Below, piece after piece: positions 6,757 through 16,161 of a stretch of 24,891 nt of DNA. Each line of letters starts with the position of its first letter. Positions within the stretch are counted from its first letter, which is position 1. The notes below the pieces were generated by a model, which ran no database searches, had not been told where the DNA came from, and worked only from the letters and a program-made list of their open reading frames with translations. A program made the translations under genes and the position numbers. The stretch spans positions 1-24,891 of the forward strand of contig CAYUVK010000074.1 of assembly GCA_964448105.1 (NCBI GenBank), in the 5' to 3' direction. This stretch comes from CAVQBP01 sp964448105 (GTDB taxonomy: Bacteria > Bacteroidota > Ignavibacteria > Ignavibacteriales > Ignavibacteriaceae).

Positions 6757-8320
6757 TTGAATCTCTTAGAAAATTAATGGCAGAAGGTAATTTTGCAATA
6801 ATATTTTCAGCAGTATAACCATACTCGGAAAAATCTTTTAAGAGAAGATCCGCTGCTAGACTGTGAATGTAAACCCCTAATATTAAACTCTTTTCGACAT
6901 CTTTTGATTGTGAAATAAAACCTGCTAAGACCCCTGTAAGTACATCACCGGTGCCAAATTTGGCCATTCCAGCATTGCCGGTAGTATTGATAAATGCCTC
7001 ATATGGTTCGGCAGGTGTAAAAATAATTGTCGGAGCACCTTTCAATACAAGATATGCTCCTGTCTGCTTCACAAAATCTTTTCCATATTTAAGCAGGTCT
7101 TTCTTTAATTCACTTAATTTCTTCCCGATTAAATTAGCAAACTCTCCATGATGAGGTGTAAAAACAAACTCTCTTAAATTATACTTTTTATAGTCTACCT
7201 GTGACAGAGCAAAAATAGCATCCGCATCAATTACCATTCGCCGGCATTTTTTTTCTTTTATTATTTTAAGAATTGCATTTTGTGTCTCTTCATGCCTTCC
7301 TAAGCCAGGGCCGATAGTTAAAACATCAGCCCATTCCAAACGATTTTGAATTTCACTTACATTTTTTTCAGATAAAATTCCGCTCCCATTATCATTAAAA
7401 GACTCGACAATAACTTCGCTGAGTTTTGCTTGTACCAGATTCTTTGCAGATTCCGGGAATGAAAGAATTGATGCCCCGGCCCCAATATGCAAAGCAGCAT
7501 TAGAACTTAAGGCAGCAGCTCCGGGTAAATTAGTTGAGCCAGCAATCGTTAGAACTTTACCGGCTGAATATTTATGTGCAGATTTACTTTTTTGAGGCAA
7601 ATAATTTAAAGCATCTTCCGGTTCGATTAAAAATTCACTAACACTATATTTATCAAAAAAACTATTATTTATACCAATGTCACCTTTAAAAACTTTCCCC
7701 GCATAAGTATATCCGTCACCGAAAAATAAACCGGCTTTAAACTCGCCCAAAGTAACTGTTAAATCAGATTCGAAAACAGTTCCGGCAGAACCTCTGTCAG
7801 AATCGAGCCCGGTTGGAATATCGATTGCAATTTTATAAGCATCTATTTTATTTAAATATTCTACTATGGATTTATATGGTTCGCGCAAATTCCCTTCCAT
7901 ACCGCTTCCAAGCATTCCATCAAAAATAATATCACAATTTTTTAGAAGATTTAAATCCTGGCCGGAAGAATATTTTTTTAATTTAATTTTTTTATTTTCT
8001 TTTGACAGCTTATTTAATATCCTATAATTAACTAAACAGTCCGGTGACATTTCATCTTCAGAACCTAAATAAATGACTAAGACCTCAAAACCATTATTAG
8101 CAAAATGTCTTGCCACAGCAAATCCATCACCACCATTATTCCCTTTTCCACAAGCAAAACCAAGCCCTGTAAAAACATTAAGACCTGCATAATTTTGTAA
8201 AACAGTGTTATAAATTGATAAGGCAGCATTTTCCATCAAAACAATACCGGGGATTCCTATCTTATTAATAGCATAGCTATCAACTTCCCTTACCTGTTTT
8301 GTAGAAAATAGAGGAATCAT
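6749..8320 (-). CDS. nnr: Bifunctional NAD(P)HX epimerase / ADP-dependent dehydratase
   Basis: 523 aa metabolite-repair enzyme that restores damaged hydrated NADH/NADPH. The N-terminal YjeF_N epimerase domain (about 1-220) has GKGNNGGDG (58-66) and IDIPTGLDSDRG (167-178). The C-terminal dehydratase domain, of the ribokinase-like fold (about 235-520), has TIGPGLG (335-341), TPHHGEF (388-394), LKGAPT (426-431) and the nucleotide/active-site loop FGTGDVLTG (455-463) with D459 in the catalytic position. Both halves look intact and the length is normal for the fused form. The gene is last but one in a pair with the VanZ-like gene, which overlaps its stop. It follows nuoN on the same strand after 136 bp containing only a weak imperfect inverted repeat. 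Confidence 0.95.
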   Translation of the reverse strand: MIPLFSTKQVREVDSYAINKIGIPGIVLMENAALSIYNTVLQNYAGLNVFTGLGFACGKGNNGGDGFAVARHFANNGFEVLVIYLGSEDEMSPDCLVNYRILNKLSKENKKIKLKKYSSGQDLNLLKNCDIIFDGMLGSGMEGNLREPYKSIVEYLNKIDAYKIAIDIPTGLDSDRGSAGTVFESDLTVTLGEFKAGLFFGDGYTYAGKVFKGDIGINNSFFDKYSVSEFLIEPEDALNYLPQKSKSAHKYSAGKVLTIAGSTNLPGAAALSSNAALHIGAGASILSFPESAKNLVQAKLSEVIVESFNDNGSGILSEKNVSEIQNRLEWADVLTIGPGLGRHEETQNAILKIIKEKKCRRMVIDADAIFALSQVDYKKYNLREFVFTPHHGEFANLIGKKLSELKKDLLKYGKDFVKQTGAYLVLKGAPTIIFTPAEPYEAFINTTGNAGMAKFGTGDVLTGVLAGFISQSKDVEKSLILGVYIHSLAADLLLKDFSEYGYTAENIIAKLPSAINFLRDSIV

Positions 8321-8456
8321 ATTTTAATATGGAAAATGGTATATGTTAAATGGAAAATGTAACAAAACTATTGCTTTAAATTTATTATACATTTTACCAT
8401 ACTTTAATTAAAACTATAAAAAATTAATCATTTTTATCAACAATACAAATGTAATA

Positions 8457-9887
8457 CTACAGGAATGAAGAAATTAAACTTATAAATGTGCCCGGTGCAA
8501 TTCCTAAAACGATTACAAGTAATACAGAAATGACTACAGCAAATAACCCGGTATTGCTGTTCACAAAACTAATTTCTTCTGCGGAATCTTTAAAGTACAT
8601 CAGAACAACAATCCTTAAATAAAAATATAAGCTGATCACACTGGAAAAAACACCTATAATAGCAAGCCAGGTTAAATGAGCTTTTATTGCCGAAATAAAG
8701 ACATAATATTTTCCAAAGAAACCGGCAAACGGAGGAATTCCTGCCAATGAAAACATACATATAGAAAGCAGTGCTGCAAGCAAAGGCTTTCTCGAACTTA
8801 AACCTGCATAATTATTTATATCAAGATTTGTTTCATTCTCCCCTTCAATTAATGCAATTATTCCGAAGGCACCAAGGTTCATGAAAGTATAAGCTGATAA
8901 ATAAAAGATTATTCCAGCAATACCGTCATAATTTCCTGCCGCAAGACCAATTATCATATAGCCCGCATGAGCAATAGAAGAATAAGCAAGCATTCTCTTA
9001 ATATTATTTTGCGAAATAGCTACGATACTGCCGAATAACATTGAGAATACTGCTATGACTGCCAGATAAGGTTCAAATAAATTATGAACCTGAACATTGC
9101 TAAACACAGCACTTAATGTTGCAATTATTGCACTGAAGGCTGCTGCTTTCCCACCTGTTGAAAATAAACCTGCAATTGTCGTAGATGCTCCTTGATAAAC
9201 ATCCGGTACCCACATATGAAACGGGAATGCAGCAATTTTAAATGAAAAACCAATTAAGAAAAGTAGAATACCCGTTACAAATAAAACATCTCCTTTTAGA
9301 GAAGCAAATTTGGAAATAATTGTTTCAATTGAAGTAGTATGTACAGCACCATAAATCAGTGCAATTCCATATACTATAAACCCGGTAGCAAATGCTCCCA
9401 ATAAAAAATATTTTAATGAAGCTTCGTTTGCAGATAAACGCTTTCTATTTATACCTGCTAAGGCATAAAAACATATTGACATTAATTCGAGCCCCAAAAA
9501 AATCATGAAGAGATCTTTTGCGCCGGCCATAAACATCATACCGAGCACGGAAGACTGCAGGAGAATGTAATACTCGCCGTAATAAGTTCCGTATTTTTTA
9601 AGATAATCAATAGATAAAAGCGATACTATCGCGGCTCCCAAACAGAATATAAAATAAAAAACATTTACATTTCCGCCAGTTGCCAGCATATTCTGCATTA
9701 CTATAGAAACGGAATTTACCGTAGCTAAAGAATAGAAAGCAGCTAGCAGAAAAACCAGTATCGTTATCCAGGAAAGGATCTTTTCACTTTCTTTAAAATA
9801 CATTTCGATAATAAGTGAAATTAAAATTCCCGCACCTAAGATTACAAGCGGCAGTATATTCAAGAATTCTTGAAAATTATTGAACAT
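8457..9887 (-). CDS. nuoN: NADH-quinone oxidoreductase subunit N
   Basis: 476 aa, about 14 membrane segments; one of three antiporter-like proton-pumping subunits of the complex I membrane arm. The key charged residues of the channel are present: E134 in LGLELMS (segment 5), K217 in FSFKIAAFPFHMWVPDVY, K247 in STGGKAAA and K393 in GFFGKYY (segment 12), the last being lysine as usual for subunit N. It is the last gene of the nuo block, separated from the other nuo genes by nhaD and a 121-aa unknown, both on the same strand with gaps of 6-21 bp. An AAGG motif 9 nt upstream supports the ATG. Confidence 0.96.
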   Translation of the reverse strand: MFNNFQEFLNILPLVILGAGILISLIIEMYFKESEKILSWITILVFLLAAFYSLATVNSVSIVMQNMLATGGNVNVFYFIFCLGAAIVSLLSIDYLKKYGTYYGEYYILLQSSVLGMMFMAGAKDLFMIFLGLELMSICFYALAGINRKRLSANEASLKYFLLGAFATGFIVYGIALIYGAVHTTSIETIISKFASLKGDVLFVTGILLFLIGFSFKIAAFPFHMWVPDVYQGASTTIAGLFSTGGKAAAFSAIIATLSAVFSNVQVHNLFEPYLAVIAVFSMLFGSIVAISQNNIKRMLAYSSIAHAGYMIIGLAAGNYDGIAGIIFYLSAYTFMNLGAFGIIALIEGENETNLDINNYAGLSSRKPLLAALLSICMFSLAGIPPFAGFFGKYYVFISAIKAHLTWLAIIGVFSSVISLYFYLRIVVLMYFKDSAEEISFVNSNTGLFAVVISVLLVIVLGIAPGTFISLISSFL

Positions 9888-9908
9888 GTAAACAAACCTT
9901 CTGTTGAA

Positions 9909-10274
9909 TTATTCGATAAATAAAATATCTTCGTCAGTTTTTTCTATTCTAAGTACATGTTTATTTTCCAAATAAACAGCCAACTTTATATGATTATTAA
10001 AATCAAAGACATTTTTTTCTTTTTCTACAACTACCATTTTTATTGTTTCATATTTTGAAACTACATCTTTCAGATGTTTATATTCGAGAAAATATACATC
10101 AGTAAAATCCGTTTCTTCCCTGATATAAATTCCTTTAGAGCTTGGAGAAAAATCAGTTATTATTTCATTTTCAATTATAACTTTAAGAAAATGTACATGA
10201 AACGGAAGAATAAGCCGGTTGTTATAATACAAACCGTTTATCTTGTTCTCTAATACTTCATCCAATTTTTTCAT
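9909..10274 (-). CDS. Hypothetical protein within the nuo-nhaD cluster
   Basis: 121 aa, not recognised. It has no membrane segment and no signal peptide, is rich in lysine, glutamate, isoleucine and valine, and shows alternating hydrophobic stretches (LILPFHVHFLKVIIE, IKMVVVEKE, IKLAVYLE, HVLRIEK, DILFIE) that suggest a mainly beta-strand cytosolic domain. No cysteine, so no obvious metal or redox site. A strong ribosome site (GAGGAG, 7 nt before ATG) and short gaps (12 bp after nhaD, 21 bp before nuoN) make it a real, translated operon member. Its position hints at a role with complex I or NhaD, for instance assembly or regulation, but that is inference from position alone. Confidence 0.8.
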   Translation of the reverse strand: MKKLDEVLENKINGLYYNNRLILPFHVHFLKVIIENEIITDFSPSSKGIYIREETDFTDVYFLEYKHLKDVVSKYETIKMVVVEKEKNVFDFNNHIKLAVYLENKHVLRIEKTDEDILFIE

Positions 10275-10286
10275 TTAAATTCTCCT

Positions 10287-11717
10287 CTATCTAAAAAAGA
10301 TAAACCAAATAATACCATAAATCGGAACAAGAATCGGAAGCGAGTATTTTATTACATAAGTAAAGAACGGAGGCATATCAATACCTGCTCTCTCACTAAT
10401 AGATTTTACCATAAAATTAGGACCATTGCCAATATATGTTATTGCTCCAAAGAAAACGGAGGCTACCGAAATAGCAACTAAATAAATATCATCAACTCTA
10501 ACAAAATTGATTACTTCCTGTTTAATGGTAACATTTAAACCATATTTACCCATTGCAGCACTTAAGAAGTTCATATAAGTTGGAGTATTATCTAATACAG
10601 CCGATAATGTACCGGTAGCCCAGTAAAATACACCTTGATTTAACTTATCGCCAAGTACATTGGCTTCATGCGCAATTAATTCCAGCGCCGGAACCATAGT
10701 TGCAAAAATACCAACAAACAAAAATGCAACTTCCTTAATCGGTTCAAAGTCAAATTCATTGGCTTTAAGAATTTCCTTATCGGCGTGTTTATATGATATA
10801 AATACAACAGCAAACATAATTATTTCTCTTATTCCGAAAGGTAACGGAGCAAGACTTGGAACACCCGGAATTACAAGCGGATCAACAAAAACGGCAGCGA
10901 TAATTATTAGAAGATAAACTAAATTCTTCATCCCTTTAAATTCTATTTTGCCGCTGTATTCAACAACATCTACGTCTTTTTTGTTAAGTGTATCGAATAA
11001 ATAGAAAACAGCTAAAATTAGAATTATTGCGGGAACCCAGATGTGCCATACATTTTGAATTACCCAGAAAAAAGGAACACCACTCAAAAATCCAAGAAAT
11101 AAAGGTGGATCTCCGATTGGAGTTAAAGCACCTCCAACATTACTTACAATAAAAATAAAGAATATTATGTGATAAGGCTGCAGCCTGTCCCGGTTCATTT
11201 TAATAAAAGGTCTTATTAAAAGCATTGAAGCACCGGTAGTTCCGATTACATTAGAGATTACAGCCCCAATTAAAAGAAAAATTACATTTGCAAACGGGGT
11301 CGATTTCTTGTCTACTCTAATTAATATTCCGCCGGATGCTACAAATAATGAACTTAGCAGAGCTATAAATGAAATATATTCAGCAAGAGTATGTGTCAAG
11401 CTGTGATAATTATTTAAATAAAAAATATAATACAGAACAACAACGGCTCCTAAAACAATTGATACTTTCGGATAATGATGTTCCCAAAAATGTTTGTAAA
11501 ATAATGGTCCTGTCGCAATCATTAAAAGTAAAATGATAAATGGAACGATCATAAATGCTTGAGGTAATTCATGCTGGATTGCTGCATGTGTTGTTTCTAC
11601 ACTTAAAGTATCAGGAACTGTTTTGTTAATAATTTCATGTGCAAATATGTTTTGATAAGAAGAAAATAATACTGCAAAGAAAATTAATACCGGGATTATT
11701 GTTTTTAACTTGTTCAT
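10287..11717 (-). CDS. nhaD: NhaD-type Na+/H+ antiporter inside the nuo cluster
   Basis: 476 aa integral membrane protein of the NhaD branch of the ion transporter superfamily; exchanges sodium for protons across the inner membrane. A signal-like first segment (7-26, ending NIFAHE) precedes a His-rich, probably periplasmic stretch, then some 12 membrane segments. Diagnostic blocks are GTTGASMLLIRP (159-170), NVGGALTPIGDPPLFLGF (193-210), DNTPTYMNFL and GNGPNFMVKSI in the second half. It starts 6 bp after nuoM with AGGGAACT just before the ATG, so it is translated from the same message as the complex I genes. An nhaD among complex I genes has been reported for Rhodothermus marinus, so the arrangement has precedent. 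Citrate transport, another use of this fold, is less likely here. Confidence 0.92.
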   Translation of the reverse strand: MNKLKTIIPVLIFFAVLFSSYQNIFAHEIINKTVPDTLSVETTHAAIQHELPQAFMIVPFIILLLMIATGPLFYKHFWEHHYPKVSIVLGAVVVLYYIFYLNNYHSLTHTLAEYISFIALLSSLFVASGGILIRVDKKSTPFANVIFLLIGAVISNVIGTTGASMLLIRPFIKMNRDRLQPYHIIFFIFIVSNVGGALTPIGDPPLFLGFLSGVPFFWVIQNVWHIWVPAIILILAVFYLFDTLNKKDVDVVEYSGKIEFKGMKNLVYLLIIIAAVFVDPLVIPGVPSLAPLPFGIREIIMFAVVFISYKHADKEILKANEFDFEPIKEVAFLFVGIFATMVPALELIAHEANVLGDKLNQGVFYWATGTLSAVLDNTPTYMNFLSAAMGKYGLNVTIKQEVINFVRVDDIYLVAISVASVFFGAITYIGNGPNFMVKSISERAGIDMPPFFTYVIKYSLPILVPIYGIIWFIFFR

Positions 11718-11723
11718 AGTTCC

Positions 11724-13247
11724 CTACTTTAAACTTGCCCTTTCTGGAGTAATTACTTGTTCGATTATTTTTTTAGAAGATTGTTTTGAAACATTTAGAA
11801 ATGTACTTGGATAAATTCCTATCCAGACAATAAATATAAAGATAGGGATCAATACCAGCATTTCTCTTTTATTCATATCGGTTAATTCATTCATTTTGGG
11901 ATTTTTAACTTCACCAAATACTACCCTCTGGTACATCCATAAAAGATACACTGCTGCAAAAATAACTCCCGAAGCAGCAAATACAGTATACCACCAGCTA
12001 TCAAGCACAGCAGATTTAAATGAACCAAGCAGAATAAGAAATTCACCGACAAAACCGTTAAGCCCAGGAAGGCCGATTGAAGAGAGAGATGCAATCATTA
12101 AAAATGTAACATAAATAGGAACTATTTTTGCGATTCCTCCATATTCTGATATTTCTCTTGTGTGGGTTCTTTCATAAATAATTCCTACTAAAAGGAATAA
12201 AGCCCCAGTGGATAATCCATGATTCACCATTTGTATAACCGCACCCTGTACCGATTCCTGTGTTAAAGCAAATATTCCCAGAACAACAAATCCCAGGTGA
12301 GCTACCGAAGAATATGCAACCAACTTCTTCATATCTTTTTGCACCATAGCAACTAAAGCTCCATATATAATTCCTATTATTGCAAGTATAGAAATTACCG
12401 GTGCAAAATTAATTGAAGCTTGCGGAAACAGCGGGAGACAAAATCTTAATAAGCCATAAGTGCCCATCTTCAATAAAACTCCAGCAAGAATAACACTGCC
12501 TGCAGTTGGTGCTTGAACGTGAGCATCAGGGAGCCATGTATGCAGAGGGAAAAGAGGCACTTTAATAGCAAAGCTGAAAGTAAAAGCTAGAAACATCCAG
12601 TTTTGAATATTCCGAGGAACTTCCGGGCCAATTTTATAAAGTTCAACTAAGTTAGTTGAAAAATGCCCCAAAGGTGTGGAAGCATAAACTGCCAGCCAGA
12701 TAATTGCGACAAGCATCAATAAGCTTCCAAAGAAAGTATATAAGAAAAATTTTACGGAAGCATAAATCCTGTTATCCCCTCCCCAAATTCCGATTATAAA
12801 ATACATCGGGATAAGCATTGCTTCCCAGAAAATATAGAAGAGGAACAAATCAAGGGAAACAAAAACTCCAAGCATACCAACTTCAAGCATAAGCATAAAA
12901 AAAGTAAATTCTTTAACCTTCTTTTGAATGTTCGACCAACTGGATATTAGCGTGAGAGGAGTTAAAAAAGTTGTTAATAAAACAAGTAACAGTGATAAAC
13001 CGTCTATACCTACATTATAACTGATATGTAAATTTTCTATCCAGTCAAATTTGTGAATAAATTGAAATGATGGATTGTTTAAGTCAAAATTAAAATAAAT
13101 TATAAGCGAAATTATAAAAGTTAAAATTGAAATTGCTAAACCGAAATAGCGAATTAAGTTTTCTTTTTTATTTCCTATAAATAGAAGTAAAAATCCCCCG
13201 ATCAAAGGAGCAAACAATAAATACGTTATTAAATGACTATTTTCCAT
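11724..13247 (-). CDS. nuoM: NADH-quinone oxidoreductase subunit M
   Basis: 507 aa, about 14 membrane segments; middle antiporter-like pump of the complex I membrane arm. The proton-path residues are visible: E142 in IFWEAMLIPM (segment 5), K229 in FAIKVPLFPLHTWLPDAH (segment 7), K260 in GVLLKMGTYG (segment 8), and E402 in NGFVGEFLIL (segment 12), where subunit M has glutamate instead of the lysine of L and N. Length is normal. It follows nuoL after 42 bp and precedes nhaD by 6 bp. A homologous subunit of Mrp antiporters or membrane hydrogenases is excluded by the J-K-L-M order and by the neighbours. Confidence 0.97.
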   Translation of the reverse strand: MENSHLITYLLFAPLIGGFLLLFIGNKKENLIRYFGLAISILTFIISLIIYFNFDLNNPSFQFIHKFDWIENLHISYNVGIDGLSLLLVLLTTFLTPLTLISSWSNIQKKVKEFTFFMLMLEVGMLGVFVSLDLFLFYIFWEAMLIPMYFIIGIWGGDNRIYASVKFFLYTFFGSLLMLVAIIWLAVYASTPLGHFSTNLVELYKIGPEVPRNIQNWMFLAFTFSFAIKVPLFPLHTWLPDAHVQAPTAGSVILAGVLLKMGTYGLLRFCLPLFPQASINFAPVISILAIIGIIYGALVAMVQKDMKKLVAYSSVAHLGFVVLGIFALTQESVQGAVIQMVNHGLSTGALFLLVGIIYERTHTREISEYGGIAKIVPIYVTFLMIASLSSIGLPGLNGFVGEFLILLGSFKSAVLDSWWYTVFAASGVIFAAVYLLWMYQRVVFGEVKNPKMNELTDMNKREMLVLIPIFIFIVWIGIYPSTFLNVSKQSSKKIIEQVITPERASLK

Positions 13248-13289
13248 ATTATTTGTAAACTATTTCATCTAAATTTTTTTGGGAAAAAG

Positions 13290-15233
13290 CTACGGTTTAA
13301 TAGTAAAAATTACCCAGAATAAAGCAGCAAGAATTCCAAGCATCATTACTATTGCATATACCTGTGTCACTCCGGTTTGTATTTTCCTGATTTTCGAAGA
13401 AATATTTCCGATTATTGAAGCAGTTCCGTTCACTATGCCGTCAATGATATTTGTATCGGTAAATTTCCATAAGATTGTTTCGGAACCTTTTTTAACCGGG
13501 TTAACAACTGCAGCGTCATAACCTTCGTCAACAAAATATTTATTCAATAAAAGATTATACACACCTTTAAACTTTTTAACAAAGTTAGTTGCAATTGAAA
13601 TATTTTTAATATAAATATTTCTTGCTATTAAAATTCCGGTTACAGCAACAGCAATGGAAATCAACATAAAAATTATTTCTTCGGTATGAGAATTCGTTCC
13701 GTAAATAGCTAACTTAGTTTCTGCATTTTCAAAAACAGGAGCTAACCAATTATGAAAAGAATTTCCATTTTCACCGGAGAATAATTCAGGGATACCTATA
13801 AACCCGCCAATAGCCGATAACACTGCCAGAGCTATTAATGGAATTGTCATCACTTTTGGTGACTCATGCGGATGCTTATTGTGCCCAAATCTCTCCTTAC
13901 CTTCAAAAGTTAGGAAGTATAATCTAAACATGTAAAAAGCGGTTAAAAGAGCCGTAAATGCTCCAATAAACCAGTAAAAGAAACTTCCGTTTGCAAAGGA
14001 GAACCATAGAATTTCATCTTTACTAAAAAAGCCTGATAAAGGCGGTATTCCGGAAATTGCTAAAGATGCAACTAAAAATGTTAAATAGGTCTGAGGCATA
14101 TATTTTCTTAATCCGCCGTAATGTCTTATATCCTGTTCTTCGTGCATAACATGAATAATTGAACCGGCTCCGAGAAATAATAAAGCTTTAAAGAAAGCGT
14201 GAGTCATTACATGGAAAATGCCTGCAGTAAAAGCTCCAACTCCAAGTGCCAAAAACATATAACCCAATTGACTTATAGTTGAATAAGCCAGAACTTTTTT
14301 AATATCATTTTGTACTAAACCGATTGTAGCAGCAAATAATGCAGTAAAAACTCCGATTACAGCAACAACAGTTAAAACAGCCGGAGCAGATGCAAATAAG
14401 ATTGAACATCTGGCAACCATATAAACACCTGCAGTTACCATTGTTGCAGCATGTATTAAAGCAGATACCGGGGTAGGACCTGCCATAGCATCAGGAAGCC
14501 AGACATATAATGGAATCTGTGCAGATTTCCCCGTTGCCCCAATAAATAAAAAGAGAGCAATTAAATTGAAAATACCGGTATCTAAATTAAGGACATTAGC
14601 TTTTGAAAATACTTCATTGAAATTTAAGCTTCCGAAAGTTAAATAGATTAGAAACATTCCAAGCAGGAAACCAAAATCTCCAATCCTATTTACAATGAAG
14701 GCTTTCTTTGCAGCATCACCGGTTGTTCCTTTTTCAAATTTCTTATCATACCAAAATCCAATTAAAAGATATGAACAAAGACCAACACCTTCCCAGCCTA
14801 AAAATAATAATACAAAATTATCGGCGAGGATTAAATTCATCATCGTGAAGATGAATAAATTCATATAGGCAAAGAATCTCCAGAATCCTTTATCACCATG
14901 CATATAACCTATTGAATAAACATGAATAATAAATCCAACTCCGGTTACAATTAATGCCATTATTAATGAAAGCTGATCGACCTGGTAAGCGAATCCAACA
15001 TGAAGATTTCCAACATTCAGCCATGTAAATAGATTTACTATCGTTTGTCTTTCATTAACCGGAAATGATAAAGTTTGAAAAAACGCACCCAGTACAATAA
15101 GAAAAGATAACCCGATAGTACCGCTGCCGATAATACCGATTACTTTTTCATTTTTAATTCGGCTACCCAAAAGCCCGTTAAATAAAAAACCGGCAAAGGG
15201 CAATAAAATAGTTAGATAAATAAGATGAGTCAT
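13290..15233 (-). CDS. nuoL: NADH-quinone oxidoreductase subunit L
   Basis: 647 aa distal antiporter-like pump of complex I. The N-terminal antiporter unit contains E148 in LGWEGVGLCSY, K236 in ATGKSAQIPLYVWLPDAM, and K405 in SGFFSKDEI (segment 12). The extra C-terminal part after about residue 480, including the region that forms the long lateral helix in known structures, is present, ending with a final membrane segment (about 625-643). The length is within the normal 600-680. It follows nuoK by 22 bp. Confidence 0.97.
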   Translation of the reverse strand: MTHLIYLTILLPFAGFLFNGLLGSRIKNEKVIGIIGSGTIGLSFLIVLGAFFQTLSFPVNERQTIVNLFTWLNVGNLHVGFAYQVDQLSLIMALIVTGVGFIIHVYSIGYMHGDKGFWRFFAYMNLFIFTMMNLILADNFVLLFLGWEGVGLCSYLLIGFWYDKKFEKGTTGDAAKKAFIVNRIGDFGFLLGMFLIYLTFGSLNFNEVFSKANVLNLDTGIFNLIALFLFIGATGKSAQIPLYVWLPDAMAGPTPVSALIHAATMVTAGVYMVARCSILFASAPAVLTVVAVIGVFTALFAATIGLVQNDIKKVLAYSTISQLGYMFLALGVGAFTAGIFHVMTHAFFKALLFLGAGSIIHVMHEEQDIRHYGGLRKYMPQTYLTFLVASLAISGIPPLSGFFSKDEILWFSFANGSFFYWFIGAFTALLTAFYMFRLYFLTFEGKERFGHNKHPHESPKVMTIPLIALAVLSAIGGFIGIPELFSGENGNSFHNWLAPVFENAETKLAIYGTNSHTEEIIFMLISIAVAVTGILIARNIYIKNISIATNFVKKFKGVYNLLLNKYFVDEGYDAAVVNPVKKGSETILWKFTDTNIIDGIVNGTASIIGNISSKIRKIQTGVTQVYAIVMMLGILAALFWVIFTIKP

Positions 15234-15255
15234 TTTTAAATAATTATCTACAATT

Positions 15256-15561
15256 TTACCATTTCAAAATATTTATTTCATCAATATTAACAGTTAATTT
15301 ATTCCTGAATAATGCAATGATGATTGCAAGTCCCACAGCCGCTTCTGCAGCAGCTACAGTCATTACAAAAAAAACAAATAACTGACCTACCGAATCTCCG
15401 AGATAAGATGAGAATGTTATAAAAGTTAAATTGGCAGAATTCAGCATGAGTTCAACCGACATGAAAACAATTATAGCATTTCTCCGGGTTAAAACTCCGG
15501 CTATACCAACGACAAACATAAAAGCGCTAAGTATTAAATAATATTCTATCGGGATCGTCAT
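15256..15561 (-). CDS. nuoK: NADH-quinone oxidoreductase subunit K
   Basis: 101 aa, three membrane segments, the standard size. Carries the two buried glutamates of the proton path: E37 in FMSVELMLNSANLTF and E73 in VAAAEAAVGLAI. It lies 5 bp after nuoJ and has AGAGAGT just upstream of the ATG, indicating coupled expression. Confidence 0.97.
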   Translation of the reverse strand: MTIPIEYYLILSAFMFVVGIAGVLTRRNAIIVFMSVELMLNSANLTFITFSSYLGDSVGQLFVFFVMTVAAAEAAVGLAIIIALFRNKLTVNIDEINILKW

Positions 15562-15566
15562 ACTCT

Positions 15567-16082
15567 CTACTCGAATTTCTTTTTAGCTAGAACTAATGCT
15601 CCGATTGTAGCAGCGAGCAATAAAAATCCGGCTGCTTCAAATGGAAGTATATAGTTTGAATACAATTCGAAACCAATTGCTTCAATAGTCCCCGCATGGA
15701 TACTTGCTGCGACTTGTGCATTCATACTAACAGATGGTTTGGCAAAAAATATCATATATGCTAATTGAAGAAAGACTAGGGCAGCAACTATATAAGCGAA
15801 TATTTTAACATTTTTATTTACTGCAAGTAATTTTTTTTCATGCTCAGGTTTTAGAAGCATAATAACGAATAAGAAAAGAACCATTATCGCTCCGGCGTAA
15901 ACAATAACCTGGGCAACGGCAATAAACTGGGCATTCAGCAGTAAATATAAACCGGCAAGTGAAGCAAAATTTAAGATTAAAAATAATGCACTGATGATTG
16001 GATTTACCCTTGTTATCATCAAGACTGCGGAAACTGCAGAAATTATTGCGAAAATTATAAATAATATTAGTTCTAAAGACAT
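15567..16082 (-). CDS. nuoJ: NADH-quinone oxidoreductase subunit J
   Basis: 171 aa with five membrane segments. The signature VIVYAGAIMVLFLFVIMLL (59-77) is the segment-3 helix that switches between alpha and pi-bulge forms in complex I structures. It is the first nuo gene of the block: neither nuoI nor nuoH precedes it, and its upstream neighbour on the same strand is asnS, with a small four-helix-bundle cassette between. Only a weak ribosome site (ACGAAG) is visible, directly following the left repeat arm of that cassette, so the insertion may have changed the leader of this gene. Confidence 0.96.
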   Translation of the reverse strand: MSLELILFIIFAIISAVSAVLMITRVNPIISALFLILNFASLAGLYLLLNAQFIAVAQVIVYAGAIMVLFLFVIMLLKPEHEKKLLAVNKNVKIFAYIVAALVFLQLAYMIFFAKPSVSMNAQVAASIHAGTIEAIGFELYSNYILPFEAAGFLLLAATIGALVLAKKKFE

Positions 16083-16088
16083 CTTCGT

Positions 16089-16157
16089 AAGTTCAAGTTT
16101 AAGTTCATGAGTAAGTACAAGTTCATGAGCAAGTGCATGAGCAAGTGCATGTGCAAG
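16089..16157. repeat. Degenerate short tandem repeats, left arm of the four-helix-bundle cassette
   Basis: About 69 bp built of imperfect 6- and 12-base units of the type AAGTTC(AT), GAGTAAGTACAA and GAGCAAGTGCAT; the last type is repeated almost exactly (16127-16138 and 16139-16150). A subsegment, GAGCAAGTGCATGAGCAAG (16127-16145), is the inverted counterpart of 16610-16629 on the other side of the small gene. Lies directly upstream of nuoJ. Confidence 0.8.
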
Positions 16158-16161
16158 CCTG

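Noticed and set aside
8350..8400. Imperfect inverted repeat between nuoN and the NAD(P)HX repair gene as a terminator
   Set aside because: Arms (ATGGAAAATGTAA and TTATACATTTTACCAT) pair only with bulges, are A/T-dominated and lack a T-tract after them on the minus strand.
8457..16082. Mrp-type antiporter or membrane hydrogenase cluster in place of complex I
   Set aside because: Order J-K-L-M-N, subunit lengths and the specific charged residues in L, M and N fit complex I; no Mrp-specific subunits or hydrogenase genes occur.
16089..16157. CRISPR-like array
   Set aside because: Units are 6-12 bases, run directly into each other with no unique spacers, and no cas genes are present.
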